This document shows positions 16,239-25,885 of a stretch of 64,000 bases of DNA, one piece after another. Under the pieces are notes generated by a model. The model ran no database searches and was not told where the DNA came from. It saw only the letters and a program-made list of their open reading frames with translations. Source of the DNA: UBA6770 sp965660875 (GTDB taxonomy: Bacteria > Bacteroidota > Bacteroidia > Flavobacteriales_G > Salibacteraceae). The position numbers and the translations under genes are program-made. Where the stretch lies: positions 1-64,000 of the forward strand of contig CBFIBQ010000007.1 of the NCBI GenBank assembly GCA_965660875.1, written 5' to 3'. Every line of letters starts with the position of its first letter. Position 1 is the stretch's first letter.

Positions 16239-17414
16239 TTATACGTTCTCTATAACCATTGCTGAGGCACCGCCTCCGCCGTTACAGATTCCTGCTCCAC
16301 CGTACTTACCATTATTTTGTTTCAATACGTTAATCAGAGTTACGATGATTCTAGACCCTGAGTTTCCCAATGGATGACCCAGTGAAACAGCCCCACCGTT
16401 AACGTCAACTTTTTCAGGGTCTAAACCCAATTCTTTTGTATTTGCCATGCCAACTACCGAAAATGCTTCGTTGAGTTCCCAATAATCGATATCTGAAACG
16501 GACAAGCCAGCTTTTCCTAATGCAACGGGAACCGCTTTGGCCGGAGCTGTGGTAAACCACTCAGGTGCTTGAGCCGCGTCTGCATAGCTTGTAATTTTTG
16601 CCAATGGAGTTAATCCGTATTTCTCCACTGCTTCGCCACTTGCCAAAATCAAAGCAGAAGCACCGTCATTCAAAGTAGAAGCATTTGCGGCAGTTACGGT
16701 GCCGTCTTTTTGAAATGCTGGTCGTAACGCTGGAATTTTATCCATTCTTACGTTTTTGTACTCCTCATCGTGATCAACTACTATGGGCTCTCCTCTTCTT
16801 TGTGGCACTTCAACAGGAACAATTTCATCTTTAAACTTGCCCGACTCCCATGCTGCAGCAGAGCGATTGTATGATTCTATGGCAAAAGCATCTTGATCTT
16901 CTCTTGAAAAGTTGTACTCCTTTGCACACATATCTGCACAAACGCCCATATGTGTATCGTTATAAACGTCAGTAAGTCCGTCCTTTACCATTCCATCAAC
17001 AGCAGTAACATTGCCCAGTTTTACTGCACTACGGGCTTGCATGTAATGTGGTACAGCACTCATGTTTTCCATTCCGCCAGCTACAACCACTTCGTTGTCT
17101 CCAGCTTTAATGGTTTGTGCCGCTAAAGCAATTGACTTCATACCTGAGGCACAAACTTTATTTACGGTAGTACAAGGAACGTTTTCGCTCAATCCGGCAA
17201 ACATAGCTGCTTGTCTAGCAGGTGCTTGACCTAAATTGGCAGACATTACATTACCCATAAACACTTCGTCAATTATCTTAGGATCAATATTCGCCTTTTC
17301 TAAAGATCCCTTTATAGCTGCAGCCCCCAACTTTGGAGCTGGAACTGATGATAAACTTCCTAAAAAACTTCCGATTGGCGTGCGTACAGCTGATACGATA
17401 TATACTTCTTTCAT
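16239..17414 (-). CDS. Acetyl-CoA C-acetyltransferase (thiolase)
   Basis: This is a 391-residue thiolase of normal length. The nucleophile is Cys88 in NKVCASGMKSI, the second catalytic block is GGAVSLGHPLGNSG with the active His (about 348), and the C-terminal CNGGGGASAM carries the general-base Cys. It catalyses the reversible condensation of two acetyl-CoA to acetoacetyl-CoA, or the last step of beta-oxidation, in the cytoplasm. It is a single-gene unit: a -7 box lies 21 bases upstream and a terminator downstream. Biosynthetic or degradative use cannot be decided from sequence. Confidence 0.93.
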   Translation of the reverse strand: MKEVYIVSAVRTPIGSFLGSLSSVPAPKLGAAAIKGSLEKANIDPKIIDEVFMGNVMSANLGQAPARQAAMFAGLSENVPCTTVNKVCASGMKSIALAAQTIKAGDNEVVVAGGMENMSAVPHYMQARSAVKLGNVTAVDGMVKDGLTDVYNDTHMGVCADMCAKEYNFSREDQDAFAIESYNRSAAAWESGKFKDEIVPVEVPQRRGEPIVVDHDEEYKNVRMDKIPALRPAFQKDGTVTAANASTLNDGASALILASGEAVEKYGLTPLAKITSYADAAQAPEWFTTAPAKAVPVALGKAGLSVSDIDYWELNEAFSVVGMANTKELGLDPEKVDVNGGAVSLGHPLGNSGSRIIVTLINVLKQNNGKYGGAGICNGGGGASAMVIENV

Positions 17415-17434
17415 AATTCTTGTTTTTGAGGCTG

Positions 17435-17442
17435 CAAAAGTA
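17435..17442 (-). promoter_or_regulatory. Candidate -7 box for the thiolase gene
   Basis: TACTTTTG on the minus strand matches the Bacteroidota TAnnTTTG box and lies 21 bases before the thiolase ATG. No convincing -33 box was found at the usual spacing. Confidence 0.5.
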
Positions 17443-17514
17443 AGCTATCTAGAAGTTTTAATGAAACTGCCAACAATCCCTTTTAGAATGTTTAACCCGC
17501 AGTATAAAATCAAA

Positions 17515-18558
17515 CTAATAAGTTTCCACGTGTTGCGGAATTACGCCAGTGTTAAAATCGTAGAGGCGCTTACCTTCTGCATCTAGCACAATCGCAGAAC
17601 CGTTGTTAACGTAGTTTTTAGCGTCAGTTACCACTAGATTTTTAGTTGATTCTATCCACCCTAAGCCATAAAAATTTGCTCCATCTAACTCGTAAATTTT
17701 TGAGGGTGCCTGTTGCCCCAGGTCAGTTCGAAATGCATAAACCGAGCGATTTATGAAATACAACTTGCCACCTTCTTTATTGCAAACTAATCTACTTGGG
17801 GAAGCTTCAATATCGTCAAAGGTGTACGTATACTCTACTTTTCGCTCAATTGGGTCAATTTTATGTAAGCTAGCAAAATCGCGATCTCTTGGATCAAAAC
17901 CTCCGTCGCAAAGTACCCAAAGCGCTCCTTCCCTATCCACCACAATACTCTGAGGTTGCCTTCCCACTGATATGCTAGAAACCAGCGCGCCTTTCAACGA
18001 ATACACGTCAACTGCTCCTTTTTTGACATTGCAGGCAAACACATGGTTGTCGGCCTCAATTAAAGTTTCCAACCAGTCTGTGGCAGTATTTTTACGAATT
18101 AGACTTAAATCGGATGTATCCAGTACAAATAATTCCGAACCATTCAACGAGCTCACCCACAATTCGCCTGTTGACGTTATCAATGAGTAACGAGGACTAG
18201 CCACAACTGCACGCTCGAGCTCTTCAAATTGAGGTAATTTTACTTTGATTATTGCATTTGAATTGTTTACTGCTAAGAAGCCAATAGATCCAGCAACAGC
18301 TAAGGATTGTCCTACATCTCCTAGAGCCTGATCATTTGCTTTTTTAAAAACCTTTTGTTTCGTGTTTCCATTCTCTATTTCATGACTTGTAATGGAAGCA
18401 TTAGAAAGCGTAAAATTACCCTCATTTACTACGAATATTTGTGTGGCAGTTGAGTCTAAAAAATTATTTTCTCCTTCAAGAAACTGGGGCCCAAATGGCT
18501 TGTCTTTTTTGCAAGAGCACATCAAAACAAAAACTACAGGTAAAATCCACAACCTCAT
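17515..18558 (-). CDS. BtuG-like beta-propeller surface lipoprotein
   Basis: This 347-residue lipoprotein has the lipobox VFVLMCSC (Cys about 15-16) followed by lysines and acidic residues. The mature part is a YncE/DUF5074-like beta-propeller with repeated strands such as IFVVNEGNFTLSNASI, GRQPQSIVVDREGALWVLCDGG and TKNLVVTDAKNYVNNGSAIV. In Bacteroides, BtuG proteins of this fold cap the BtuB receptor and bind cobalamin very tightly. It overlaps the end of the BtuB-like gene by 4 bases and is last in the riboswitch-led operon, which supports the same role here. BtuG identity is an inference from fold and context. Confidence 0.78.
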   Translation of the reverse strand: MRLWILPVVFVLMCSCKKDKPFGPQFLEGENNFLDSTATQIFVVNEGNFTLSNASITSHEIENGNTKQKVFKKANDQALGDVGQSLAVAGSIGFLAVNNSNAIIKVKLPQFEELERAVVASPRYSLITSTGELWVSSLNGSELFVLDTSDLSLIRKNTATDWLETLIEADNHVFACNVKKGAVDVYSLKGALVSSISVGRQPQSIVVDREGALWVLCDGGFDPRDRDFASLHKIDPIERKVEYTYTFDDIEASPSRLVCNKEGGKLYFINRSVYAFRTDLGQQAPSKIYELDGANFYGLGWIESTKNLVVTDAKNYVNNGSAIVLDAEGKRLYDFNTGVIPQHVETY

Positions 18559-20441
18559 GATTGAGTGAGTTTTATGTTTAAAGAAATGTATCGGTTAGGC
18601 ATAGGTCTATTTGCTACCTCCTGAAACGGTTCGTTGTATAAGTTATAGACAAACACACCCACTTCTAAACGTGTTGCTTTAGGTAAGTCAAGTGCATAAG
18701 TAACTCCAGCACTCGAATTAAAAAACGAAGGCAGATATCCTGTATTGCTTGCATTCAAAAAACGTTTATCGGTAAATCTATGTCCATAGTTGATTCGAAT
18801 GGATTTATAGCTTAACAGTCCCTGAAAAGCAACCCTATGTTTTGGCAAGTAGGCCAATTGATTGTTGTTGGAGTCAACAGCTTGGTTGTAGGAATAGTTG
18901 GCCGAAAGCTGCACAAAAGCGTCTTGACCAATAAACTGTCGATACGAACTACTCAATTCAACTCCTTGATTGGTAACATTTTCTATGTTACTTGCTGTCC
19001 ATAAACCCGCATTTGCTGGCTCCCACAATATTCTATCTTCTATCCTACTCCAAAACGCAGTTAGCGAATAATTGAGGCCCGTATCGCGTTGCGATTGAAC
19101 ACCCAATTCAGAGGTCCAACCCCGTTCGGCAACCAAATCGGGGTTACCCCCTACACTCCAATACAAATCGTTTAATGATGGGGCCATAGCGTGGTAGGCT
19201 ATATTTCCTTTAGCGCTGAACCAATCGGAACTGGAAGTCCATTTAGCGCCAATACTAGGTAATACTGGAAAAAAGTCATCGTCGATGAGTTGGGTTTTTA
19301 TCAATCCATGAAAGAACCATGACTTGTACGTAAAGGAAGCACGCTGAATATGCTGTAAATCTTGCTGTAGTTTCCAATCGTTGTACTCGGGATGATTAGC
19401 AAGCGTATGCTGATAAATGACGGCATTCTCTAATTCCAAACGAGCACTGGGCTGGTACTGGTATCGAACTTGACCAAAACCAACCTGCTCAATACCTACA
19501 TCATCAATGTTAATCGCCTTGTTGGAGTACCTCAAACCGGCGTATTTAAAACCTGCTACACTCGTCAATTGACCGTTTCCAATATATTCCATGTAGGTAA
19601 CGTTAGACAGCAGTGATAAGTCTCTTTGCGACTCATAAACTAAGCGCTGCTGGGTTAAGTAGGGTAAATTCCTATATGCTGTTTGTATCATGCTATTCCA
19701 GCCTATTTGACCGTTTTTCTTTGTTTTCCAAGCAAATTTTTGCTGCCCAGAAATCACTTGCAGACTGGCACCTTCTAATTTTTGTGTTTCTACCGTTTTA
19801 CCGCTTGGGTTTTCAAACGAAAATTCATTGGCTCCGTATTGAGCAGAAAAATGAGTCGAACTGTAAAATTTATTATTGGATTTCACGTATTGCAACCCGG
19901 TTTGAGCGTTATTAATGGTTGATACTGTTTGTTGCATTCGAATCAATTGTAAGGAATCAAATGTAGGGCTTGAACTTAAGTTTATGGTACCTCCTAGCCC
20001 GCCGGAACCGTTTATCATTCCCGCTGCACCATATTGAATGGAAACATCGTCTATCAGAAAGGATGGAAATAAAGCAGCATCAAAGGTTTTATTCATATTG
20101 CTGCTTACAGGCATACCTTCCCAAAAAACTGCTGTATGTCTTGAGTTATAACCCCTAAAAGCAATCGAGCTCAAGGCACCAGACCCATAATCCCTTATGT
20201 ATAAGTTGGTTTGAAACTTCAGCAATTCATCAATGGATTGATTGGGCTGCACTGCTACTAAAGTAGAATCCAACTGAACAACTTGAAAAACAGGGTCAGG
20301 CTCAATGGCCGAACGCACCACAACAGGTTTTAATCGCTGCGCTGTATCCAGTTTACCTTGACCCAAAACTTGGGTCGAGGCAAGCAAGGCAAGCCCTACA
20401 CATGATCTACTGCACCAATAGTTTAGTAACAAAATGTTCAT
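18555..20441 (-). CDS. btuB: TonB-dependent receptor, BtuB-like (cobalamin)
   Basis: This 628-residue outer-membrane receptor has a signal peptide (about 1-28). The plug domain at about 40-150 shows the pattern NQSIDELLKFQTNLYIRDYGSGALSSIAFRG and the INGSGGLGGTINL motif, and a 22-strand barrel follows, ending in an aromatic-rich terminal strand (RYISLNIKLTQS). Together with TonB it would import a bound ligand into the periplasm. The riboswitch upstream and the BtuG-like partner point to cobalamin. Its ATG overlaps the preceding gene by 35 bases; a start at a later codon is possible. Confidence 0.85.
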   Translation of the reverse strand: MNILLLNYWCSRSCVGLALLASTQVLGQGKLDTAQRLKPVVVRSAIEPDPVFQVVQLDSTLVAVQPNQSIDELLKFQTNLYIRDYGSGALSSIAFRGYNSRHTAVFWEGMPVSSNMNKTFDAALFPSFLIDDVSIQYGAAGMINGSGGLGGTINLSSSPTFDSLQLIRMQQTVSTINNAQTGLQYVKSNNKFYSSTHFSAQYGANEFSFENPSGKTVETQKLEGASLQVISGQQKFAWKTKKNGQIGWNSMIQTAYRNLPYLTQQRLVYESQRDLSLLSNVTYMEYIGNGQLTSVAGFKYAGLRYSNKAINIDDVGIEQVGFGQVRYQYQPSARLELENAVIYQHTLANHPEYNDWKLQQDLQHIQRASFTYKSWFFHGLIKTQLIDDDFFPVLPSIGAKWTSSSDWFSAKGNIAYHAMAPSLNDLYWSVGGNPDLVAERGWTSELGVQSQRDTGLNYSLTAFWSRIEDRILWEPANAGLWTASNIENVTNQGVELSSSYRQFIGQDAFVQLSANYSYNQAVDSNNNQLAYLPKHRVAFQGLLSYKSIRINYGHRFTDKRFLNASNTGYLPSFFNSSAGVTYALDLPKATRLEVGVFVYNLYNEPFQEVANRPMPNRYISLNIKLTQS

Positions 20442-21390
20442 TTTCGTTTTGAACGCTTACTTGATAAATTCCTCTATTCATTTGGGATACATCAATTCTA
20501 TTTTGATTCTGACTCGTATGAACAGCAAGCCAAACCTTGCCGCTCATATCCCGAATCGTAATTTGGCTTTCTTGTGCCGTTTGAACGGTCAAACTCGATT
20601 TTACTGGGTTTGGATATACCTTTACATGCTGCCTTAAACTGGCTATTGGTGATTGACTTAAAAATATTGTCCCCTCATAATTAATTAACCCAACCGCTTC
20701 TAAATCGAAACCACCGGTGTAAAACCCGTTATTCTGAAAATCTGTGGGATAAGGGTCATTTATTATCCTTCCATTGGCATCTCTTGAGGCGATATTCGAA
20801 TCTATACTACCAATTACATCAACTACTCGAATGTATTTGATAGAGTCAATACCAACTTCATTCAAATCATAGGGCGTACCGTATTGCACCTTGTATTTAC
20901 CAGCTAAGTTTTTCAAGTTAGTAGCGTCCAACAAATCAAACGAGCTAATTTGAGTGCTGGCGGGCGTTTCGCTGTATGCAGGAAATCGCTGATAATGAAT
21001 TCCGTCTTTACTTACTTCTACAAAAGCTAATTCTAGAAACTCGTGATTGAAACTGTTCTCAAAAACTGCAAAATCAGCTCCTGGTCCATTGAGCAGCCAG
21101 CCTTCAAATGACAAGGTAATTACACCACTATCGCCTAGACTAACCGCAGCCCGATCGCTCATACCTATGGCATCTTCAGGCACTCCAAAATTTACTAAAC
21201 CCAAAGATTTGTCTGCAATGTCTTTGTATCCGCGCTCTAAAGTTACCTGGGACGCCCAAGATTTAAAAACTGTACTTTCATACCAAATGGCATCAGTTCC
21301 TTGTGTTTCCGCATTTGGCGCATACGGACCCTGAGATTGAAGCGCGAACACACAACAAATGCTAGATAAAAGTGCAATTAAACGCTTCAA
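20407..21390 (-). CDS. T9SS-sorted protein of the cobalamin operon
   Basis: This 327-residue protein has a signal peptide (about 1-19) and a T9SS sorting domain (about 253-327: VYPNPVKSSLTVQ, MSGKVWLAV, RGIYQVSVQNE). The body (about 20-250) is a beta-sandwich-like domain with GPGADFAVFENSF and FVEVSKDGIHYQRFPAYSE, seen in cell-surface proteins next to corrinoid uptake genes in Bacteroidota. It is probably a surface protein that helps bind or deliver B12. It overlaps the upstream gene by 4 bases and the receptor gene by 35. Confidence 0.75.
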   Translation of the reverse strand: MKRLIALLSSICCVFALQSQGPYAPNAETQGTDAIWYESTVFKSWASQVTLERGYKDIADKSLGLVNFGVPEDAIGMSDRAAVSLGDSGVITLSFEGWLLNGPGADFAVFENSFNHEFLELAFVEVSKDGIHYQRFPAYSETPASTQISSFDLLDATNLKNLAGKYKVQYGTPYDLNEVGIDSIKYIRVVDVIGSIDSNIASRDANGRIINDPYPTDFQNNGFYTGGFDLEAVGLINYEGTIFLSQSPIASLRQHVKVYPNPVKSSLTVQTAQESQITIRDMSGKVWLAVHTSQNQNRIDVSQMNRGIYQVSVQNENEHFVTKLLVQ

Positions 21391-22904
21391 AATTTCAGTA
21401 TTCTAAAACTCGTTGTTGATTGTGAACTTTCGACTGTTAGGACATATACTCCATTGGGTTGACCGCTAATGTCTAAACCACCGTTAACTAAAATCGGGTC
21501 TATTTGCTTACCAGTAATGTCGCAAATTGTCACAGAACGTATTTCTTCATTAGATACATTGAATTGAATAAAACCTTTGGTGGGGTTTGGGTAAATGCTC
21601 AATTCTTTCCTAGAATGCTCAACTAGACTCAGCTCATTACGTATGTTTAAATACACTTTTCCAGAGTCGCAGAACCCAAATGGATCACAGATTAAGTAGG
21701 TCAAGGTATCAAAGCCTTCAAAACCACTATTTGAAATGTACTCTATTTCTTGACCAATCACAGATGCCGTTCCATTTTGTGCGGTGTCCATTAAGCTGAG
21801 TCTAAGTTCATTTTTTTGTTCATCCACATCATTTGCCAATACATCAATTAACACCACTCCATCTGAACCATAAGTAAGCGTATCTTCATTTGCAATAGGG
21901 GCATCATTCACAATTACCTGAATCAAGCCTGTATCGCACAATCCTGCTTTGTTACAAACCGCAAACCAAATAGAATCCACTCCATTAAAATTTGCGTTGG
22001 GCTCATAACTGATTATAGAGTCACTCAGTGCATTTGCCTGTCCATTGGTAGGCGGAATAACAATGCTTGCAGTTAAATCATCAGCACTGCCACCGGGATT
22101 TATTGCTGCTTTCACTGGGTTGTAATTTCTAACCGCTGAGTTAAATGGTAAATACTCGTACAAATAATTCGCAAGCGGTTTAAAGTCACTGCTCGAGTTA
22201 TTGTATACAAGGCTATCAATGCAGGCGTATGTTGGCGTGTTGATGCCAAATTGACCTTTATCTGATGAGTTAAAAGCAATGTCTAAGTAACTGATTCTCC
22301 CTAATTTACTCAAATCCACCCATGTCCAATCTTTGAGGATGTAATCTTTCGTATTATCACTGAATCGGAAGTCGGCTAGAAAAAATTCTAAAGAGTCTAC
22401 CAACTCTAAATTTTGATTGTAACCATAGAAAGTAATGCTAAAGAAATCGGGATCGTTTCCAGTGACGCCACCAAACTTTTTAGTGAAATTATCTCCTACA
22501 GCAATTTTTTTACCAGCATATGTGGAATTGTTGATCATCAATCCTTGCAAAGTATCTCCCAAAGTTGAATTTGTAAACAGAATACTTGATGGCCCGTAAA
22601 CCACTGCATAAGCAGCGCTTCCATGAGCACCAGCACCACTTATGGATGAGTACTGGTTTGACCATGAGCCAGTTACAGTATCAGTAGTTTTAGAGACTGA
22701 AAAGCCTCCCCAGCTGCCCCATTGCGAATTATAATCGTTAAAAAAATAGGCCGCCCCATCTACAAAACCACGACTTTCATCGGAGCCGTTCCACACGGTA
22801 TCGCTACCCATTAGTACCTGCTCAAAATCAGAAGTTGTTTGAGCGTTTGCGCTGTTTCCGAAAACCGCCAAAAAAGACAGCACGGGAATCCATAAGTTCT
22901 TCAT
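21387..22904 (-). CDS. DUF4465 protein with cadherin-like repeats and T9SS sorting domain
   Basis: This 505-residue protein has a signal peptide (1-21), then a DUF4465 domain (about 25-235) with typical blocks GSWGGFSVSKTTDTVTGS, KKFGGVTGNDPDFFSITFYG, FFLADFRFSDNTKDYILK and TWVDLSKLGRISYLDIAFNS. Two Ig/cadherin-like modules follow (VIVNDAPIANEDTL, VLIDVLANDVDEQKN), then a T9SS sorting domain (about 430-505). It is the first gene after a cobalamin riboswitch. DUF4465 proteins are repeatedly found next to corrinoid transporters, so a surface B12-binding role is likely but inferred. Confidence 0.82.
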   Translation of the reverse strand: MKNLWIPVLSFLAVFGNSANAQTTSDFEQVLMGSDTVWNGSDESRGFVDGAAYFFNDYNSQWGSWGGFSVSKTTDTVTGSWSNQYSSISGAGAHGSAAYAVVYGPSSILFTNSTLGDTLQGLMINNSTYAGKKIAVGDNFTKKFGGVTGNDPDFFSITFYGYNQNLELVDSLEFFLADFRFSDNTKDYILKDWTWVDLSKLGRISYLDIAFNSSDKGQFGINTPTYACIDSLVYNNSSSDFKPLANYLYEYLPFNSAVRNYNPVKAAINPGGSADDLTASIVIPPTNGQANALSDSIISYEPNANFNGVDSIWFAVCNKAGLCDTGLIQVIVNDAPIANEDTLTYGSDGVVLIDVLANDVDEQKNELRLSLMDTAQNGTASVIGQEIEYISNSGFEGFDTLTYLICDPFGFCDSGKVYLNIRNELSLVEHSRKELSIYPNPTKGFIQFNVSNEEIRSVTICDITGKQIDPILVNGGLDISGQPNGVYVLTVESSQSTTSFRILKF

Positions 22905-22959
22905 TTATGTAAAAGTTTCATTCGAAGTTTGTCCTATCCCGGAACGCCCTTACAAAAAT

Positions 22960-23132
22960 ATCATTGGCAGGTCTTCTGACTCGGTTCACTTTCGCATCTT
23001 CCCCTCTTTCCTCGAGAGTGATTGCAGACGAAAGCCTTTACAAACCTTACAGCTGCGGGAACAGTTTTGGATTTTCACCAAATTCCCTTTTCATTTAACC
23101 CATTGAATATTAGGTCAAAACCAACAACGCGG
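22960..23132 (-). promoter_or_regulatory. Cobalamin (B12) riboswitch
   Basis: On the minus strand the hallmark order is present: GGGAATTTGGTGAAAATCC, then ACTGTTCCCGCAGCTGTAA (the core with the GCAGC B12-box-like part), a variable hairpin with GAGGAAAGAGG, and finally GAGTCAGAAGACCTGCCA. This is the standard AdoCbl riboswitch consensus. It ends about 60 bases before the DUF4465 gene start, so B12 should repress the four-gene uptake operon 22904-17515. Exact P1 boundaries were not folded. Confidence 0.92.
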
Positions 23133-23229
23133 CAAAAATATCATATAAAATCAGAATTGTTTTTTATTCTCTCATTTTTATATCTTTATTGAGTTGGAAA
23201 TTTCCAACACATTTAGTAATTCTGCACCT

Positions 23230-23598
23230 ATGGTAAAACGCGTATTGCTCATTGATGATGACCCCATTCAGAATTTAATCAATTCAAAAATGATTAAAAA
23301 GGTAAACCCCAATATTGAATTGTCGGTTGCGGAAAATGGTCAAGAGGCAGCTGACAGTTGTTTTACAAATGATCAGAATTTACCAGAAACCATATTTCTT
23401 GATATAAACATGCCCATAATGGACGGATGGGAATTTCTAGACTTTTTAAGCGGTAGTAATTTAGAAGCCCGACCAAATATTTACATGCTTTCTTCTTCCG
23501 TAAGCCCAGAGGATGTGAAAAAATCGGAGTCCAACCCTTTGGTTAAAGGGTTTATTACCAAGCCATTGTCCTTAAAAAAACTGGACTTTCTGAAATAA
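23230..23598 (+). CDS. Single-domain response regulator (CheY-like)
   Basis: This 122-residue receiver domain starts at the ATG at 23230 (MVKRVLLIDDDP); an upstream TTG at 23194 would add 12 residues and is less likely. It shows the acidic pair DDDP, the phospho-acceptor Asp in IFLDINMPIMDGWEF, a conserved Ser/Thr region (YMLSSSVSPED) and Lys in FITKPLSL. It has no output domain, so it probably acts by protein contact after phosphorylation by a histidine kinase elsewhere. No kinase lies nearby. Confidence 0.88.
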   Translation: MVKRVLLIDDDPIQNLINSKMIKKVNPNIELSVAENGQEAADSCFTNDQNLPETIFLDINMPIMDGWEFLDFLSGSNLEARPNIYMLSSSVSPEDVKKSESNPLVKGFITKPLSLKKLDFLK

Positions 23599-23603
23599 AT
23601 TTT

Positions 23604-24098
23604 TTATTTCCCAATTTTTGTCTCAAGTTCTGAGACTATTCGACCCACAGCAGGACAAACAAAAGCATTTTCATAAGTAATATCCAAAATCTCCTGCATG
23701 CGCTTCCTATTAGTGTGAGGGTAATCGGCGCAAGCTTTTGGTCTTACATCGTAAATTTTGCACTTATTATCTGCTTTCAAAAAAGCACAAGGTGAACTAT
23801 TTAACACAAAATCTCCGTCTTCATCCATATGCAAGTAACGCTGGATAAAACTTCCTGCAGACACTCCTAAGTATTTGGAAATACGGTCTATGTCGTCCTG
23901 CTCAAAAATAGGACTCGTAGTTTTACAGCAGTTTGCACACTTAAGGCAGTCAATCTCTTTAAAAGCTTCATTGTGAAGGTTTTGAAATCTTTCGTCTATA
24001 TCTGCTTTAGGATACTTTTTTAGTGCATTTAAAGTTGATCGAACTCCTTTTTTATTCGAATGTGTTTTATTTAAGTATTTAATTAATTCTAAGTCCAT
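23604..24098 (-). CDS. YkgJ-family cysteine-cluster protein
   Basis: This protein of about 164 residues starts at the ATG at 24098 (MDLELIKYLNK); the upstream frame gives an unusual hydrophobic leader and is disfavoured. The family's cysteines are present: CLKCANCCKTT (about 65-75), CAFLKADNKCKIYDVRPKAC (about 106-126) and a late CPAVG. YkgJ-type (CxxCxxCC) proteins are thought to bind zinc or an iron-sulfur cluster; no reaction is firmly known. It is convergent with the response regulator, with 5 bases between stops. Confidence 0.85.
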   Translation of the reverse strand: MDLELIKYLNKTHSNKKGVRSTLNALKKYPKADIDERFQNLHNEAFKEIDCLKCANCCKTTSPIFEQDDIDRISKYLGVSAGSFIQRYLHMDEDGDFVLNSSPCAFLKADNKCKIYDVRPKACADYPHTNRKRMQEILDITYENAFVCPAVGRIVSELETKIGK

Positions 24099-24211
24099 TT
24101 GTGCAGCGAAAATATAACCTTTTATGAGGTACAGAAAAAGGGAGCTAGGCTCCCTTTCTTTTAAATTATTTGAATAACTATTCAAATAAATCTCAGATGA
24201 AAAAACATTGT

Positions 24212-25480
24212 CTAGCTCATTTTAAATAATACCGGCATTTTGAGCTCCATTTTAGTAGCTTGGCCGTTAACTGTTCCAGGATTCCAATTCGGCATGGAAG
24301 ATATTACACGAACTGCCTCAGCATCCATATCCTCTTGAACAGACTTTACAACTTTGACATTGCCAACTTTACCTTCAGTATCAACGATAAAAGAAACAAT
24401 CACTTTACCTTCAATATTCTTCTCTTTGCAAGATTTTGGATAGTTTGTATTATTTCCCATGTAGTTGACCAACTCTTCTTGCCCACCTTGAAATGAAGGC
24501 ATAAATTCTTCAATTTCGATTTCTACATTGCCGTTTTCGTCCGACTCGATAGTAGAAAAATCCTCTTCCGCACCTTTCACGAGTTCCATGTCTGTGTTGT
24601 TATTGACAACTCGTTTCTCGATTATTTTTTCAACCTCTCTTTCTGGACTTTTAGATTTAGCGCATGAGGCTACGCCAATCGCCATTAATAGGACTCCAAA
24701 GGACAAAAATCCTAGAGTCCAACTGTTTTGCTTTCTTGTTTTGTTCAACATATTTATACGTTTTGAAATTAATGAATGCATTGAAAAATAGTTTCCTAAT
24801 GAAAATTGATTAGTGTTAAAAGCCTTGTCTAGAAGTAGGTGAACGTATTCTGATTTTCCAAACTCATACGTTCTAGCAACATTGGCATCCGCTAAGAATT
24901 CGTGATTTTGTTTTACTAAAATGCTCCAACGCCATACCAGCGGGTTTATCCAAAGTATGGCTTTGAGTAATTCGGTAAATAATAAATCTATCCAATGGTA
25001 TTGCCGTAAATGAGCCAATTCATGATCTACAATTAACGATTCGTTTTTATCGTTTTCGTTTAAAAAAATTCGATTTATGAGTGAAAATGATTCGTTTTTG
25101 GTTAAAAACAGTCGAAAATTACCAATTTTCGAAATTTCTTGGTTCGAGCCATAATACGAATCAATTAAACGAACTATAGTTTTTACGAATAGACCAATTG
25201 CGATTAGCCAGTAGGTTGTTACAAAAAAATCAACCCAAGAAAATGGCGAATTAGCCAAGTTTACATTATCAGCTACCATAACAGTAGGTAATTCAAAAAC
25301 CGGAGCTACAGGACTTAATTGAACCCAAACTGTTTGCGATAAAACTATGCCTTGTGAAATAATCGGAATTAAAACTAAAGCAACGCGATTAAACGTGAAT
25401 CAATTACCTTTTGATAACAAAAGATCAAACCCCAAAACCAATGCTGCAAAAACAACGTTGTACACTAAAAAATTACTCAT
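24212..25480 (-). pseudogene. BlaR1/M56-type membrane sensor with TonB-like C-terminus, interrupted by in-frame TGA
   Basis: The natural frame starts at the ATG at 25480 (MSNFLVYNVVFAAL), which overlaps the blaI stop, and runs 422 codons, but codon 27 is TGA (25402-25400). The intact part from 25279 keeps the M56 peptidase core: DHELAHLRQYHWIDLLF (zinc HExxH variant), NHEFLADANV, two or three membrane segments and, after a CAKSKSP stretch, a TonB C-terminal domain with PKSCKEKNIEGKVIVSFIVD. Such proteins pair with BlaI-type repressors as signal sensors in Bacteroidota. The TGA replaces one residue in an otherwise continuous frame, so it may be a recent nonsense change or a base error; restart at 25279 would drop two N-terminal membrane segments. 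Confidence 0.75.
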
Positions 25481-25838
25481 CTCCTTGTCCTTTTTTTAAT
25501 TGAGAAAGAATTTCTTCCAATTCGTTTACCGAAAGCTGCTTTTCCTTGACAAAAAATGAAACCATGTTTTCCATCGAACCTTCAAAGTATCCATTGAGAA
25601 ACTTCTTGGTTAATCCTTTAGAATATTTCTTTTTGGTGACCAAGGGAAAATATTCGTGAGTTCTGCCATACGCCTTATGTCCTACAAATCCCTTTTTCTC
25701 CATTATCCTGATTAAAGTAGAAACAGTTGTATAGGCTGGTTTTGGTTCTTCAAGTTGTTCTATGATATCGTGAACCATTCCTTTTTTTATATTCCACAGC
25801 GCTTGCATTATTTGCTCTTCTGCCCTAGTCAATTCCAT
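25473..25838 (-). CDS. BlaI/MecI-family transcriptional repressor
   Basis: This protein of about 121 residues starts at the ATG at 25838 (MELTRAEEQIMQALW); an ATG at 25862 would add 8 residues. It has a winged helix-turn-helix with KPAYTTVSTLIRIMEKKGFV (recognition helix about 33-52), the GRTHEYFPLV wing and a C-terminal dimerisation region. BlaI repressors bind palindromic operators and are cleaved when the partner BlaR1 senses its signal. The stop overlaps the start of the sensor gene, giving a coupled regulator pair. The region upstream is AT-rich with repeated TTAGTTA/TAACTAA motifs near 25886-25922 that could be its operator. Confidence 0.9.
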   Translation of the reverse strand: MELTRAEEQIMQALWNIKKGMVHDIIEQLEEPKPAYTTVSTLIRIMEKKGFVGHKAYGRTHEYFPLVTKKKYSKGLTKKFLNGYFEGSMENMVSFFVKEKQLSVNELEEILSQLKKGQGDE

Positions 25839-25885
25839 TTTCCCTAAGATTTTATGATACAAATATAGAAGAAAATACCATGTAA

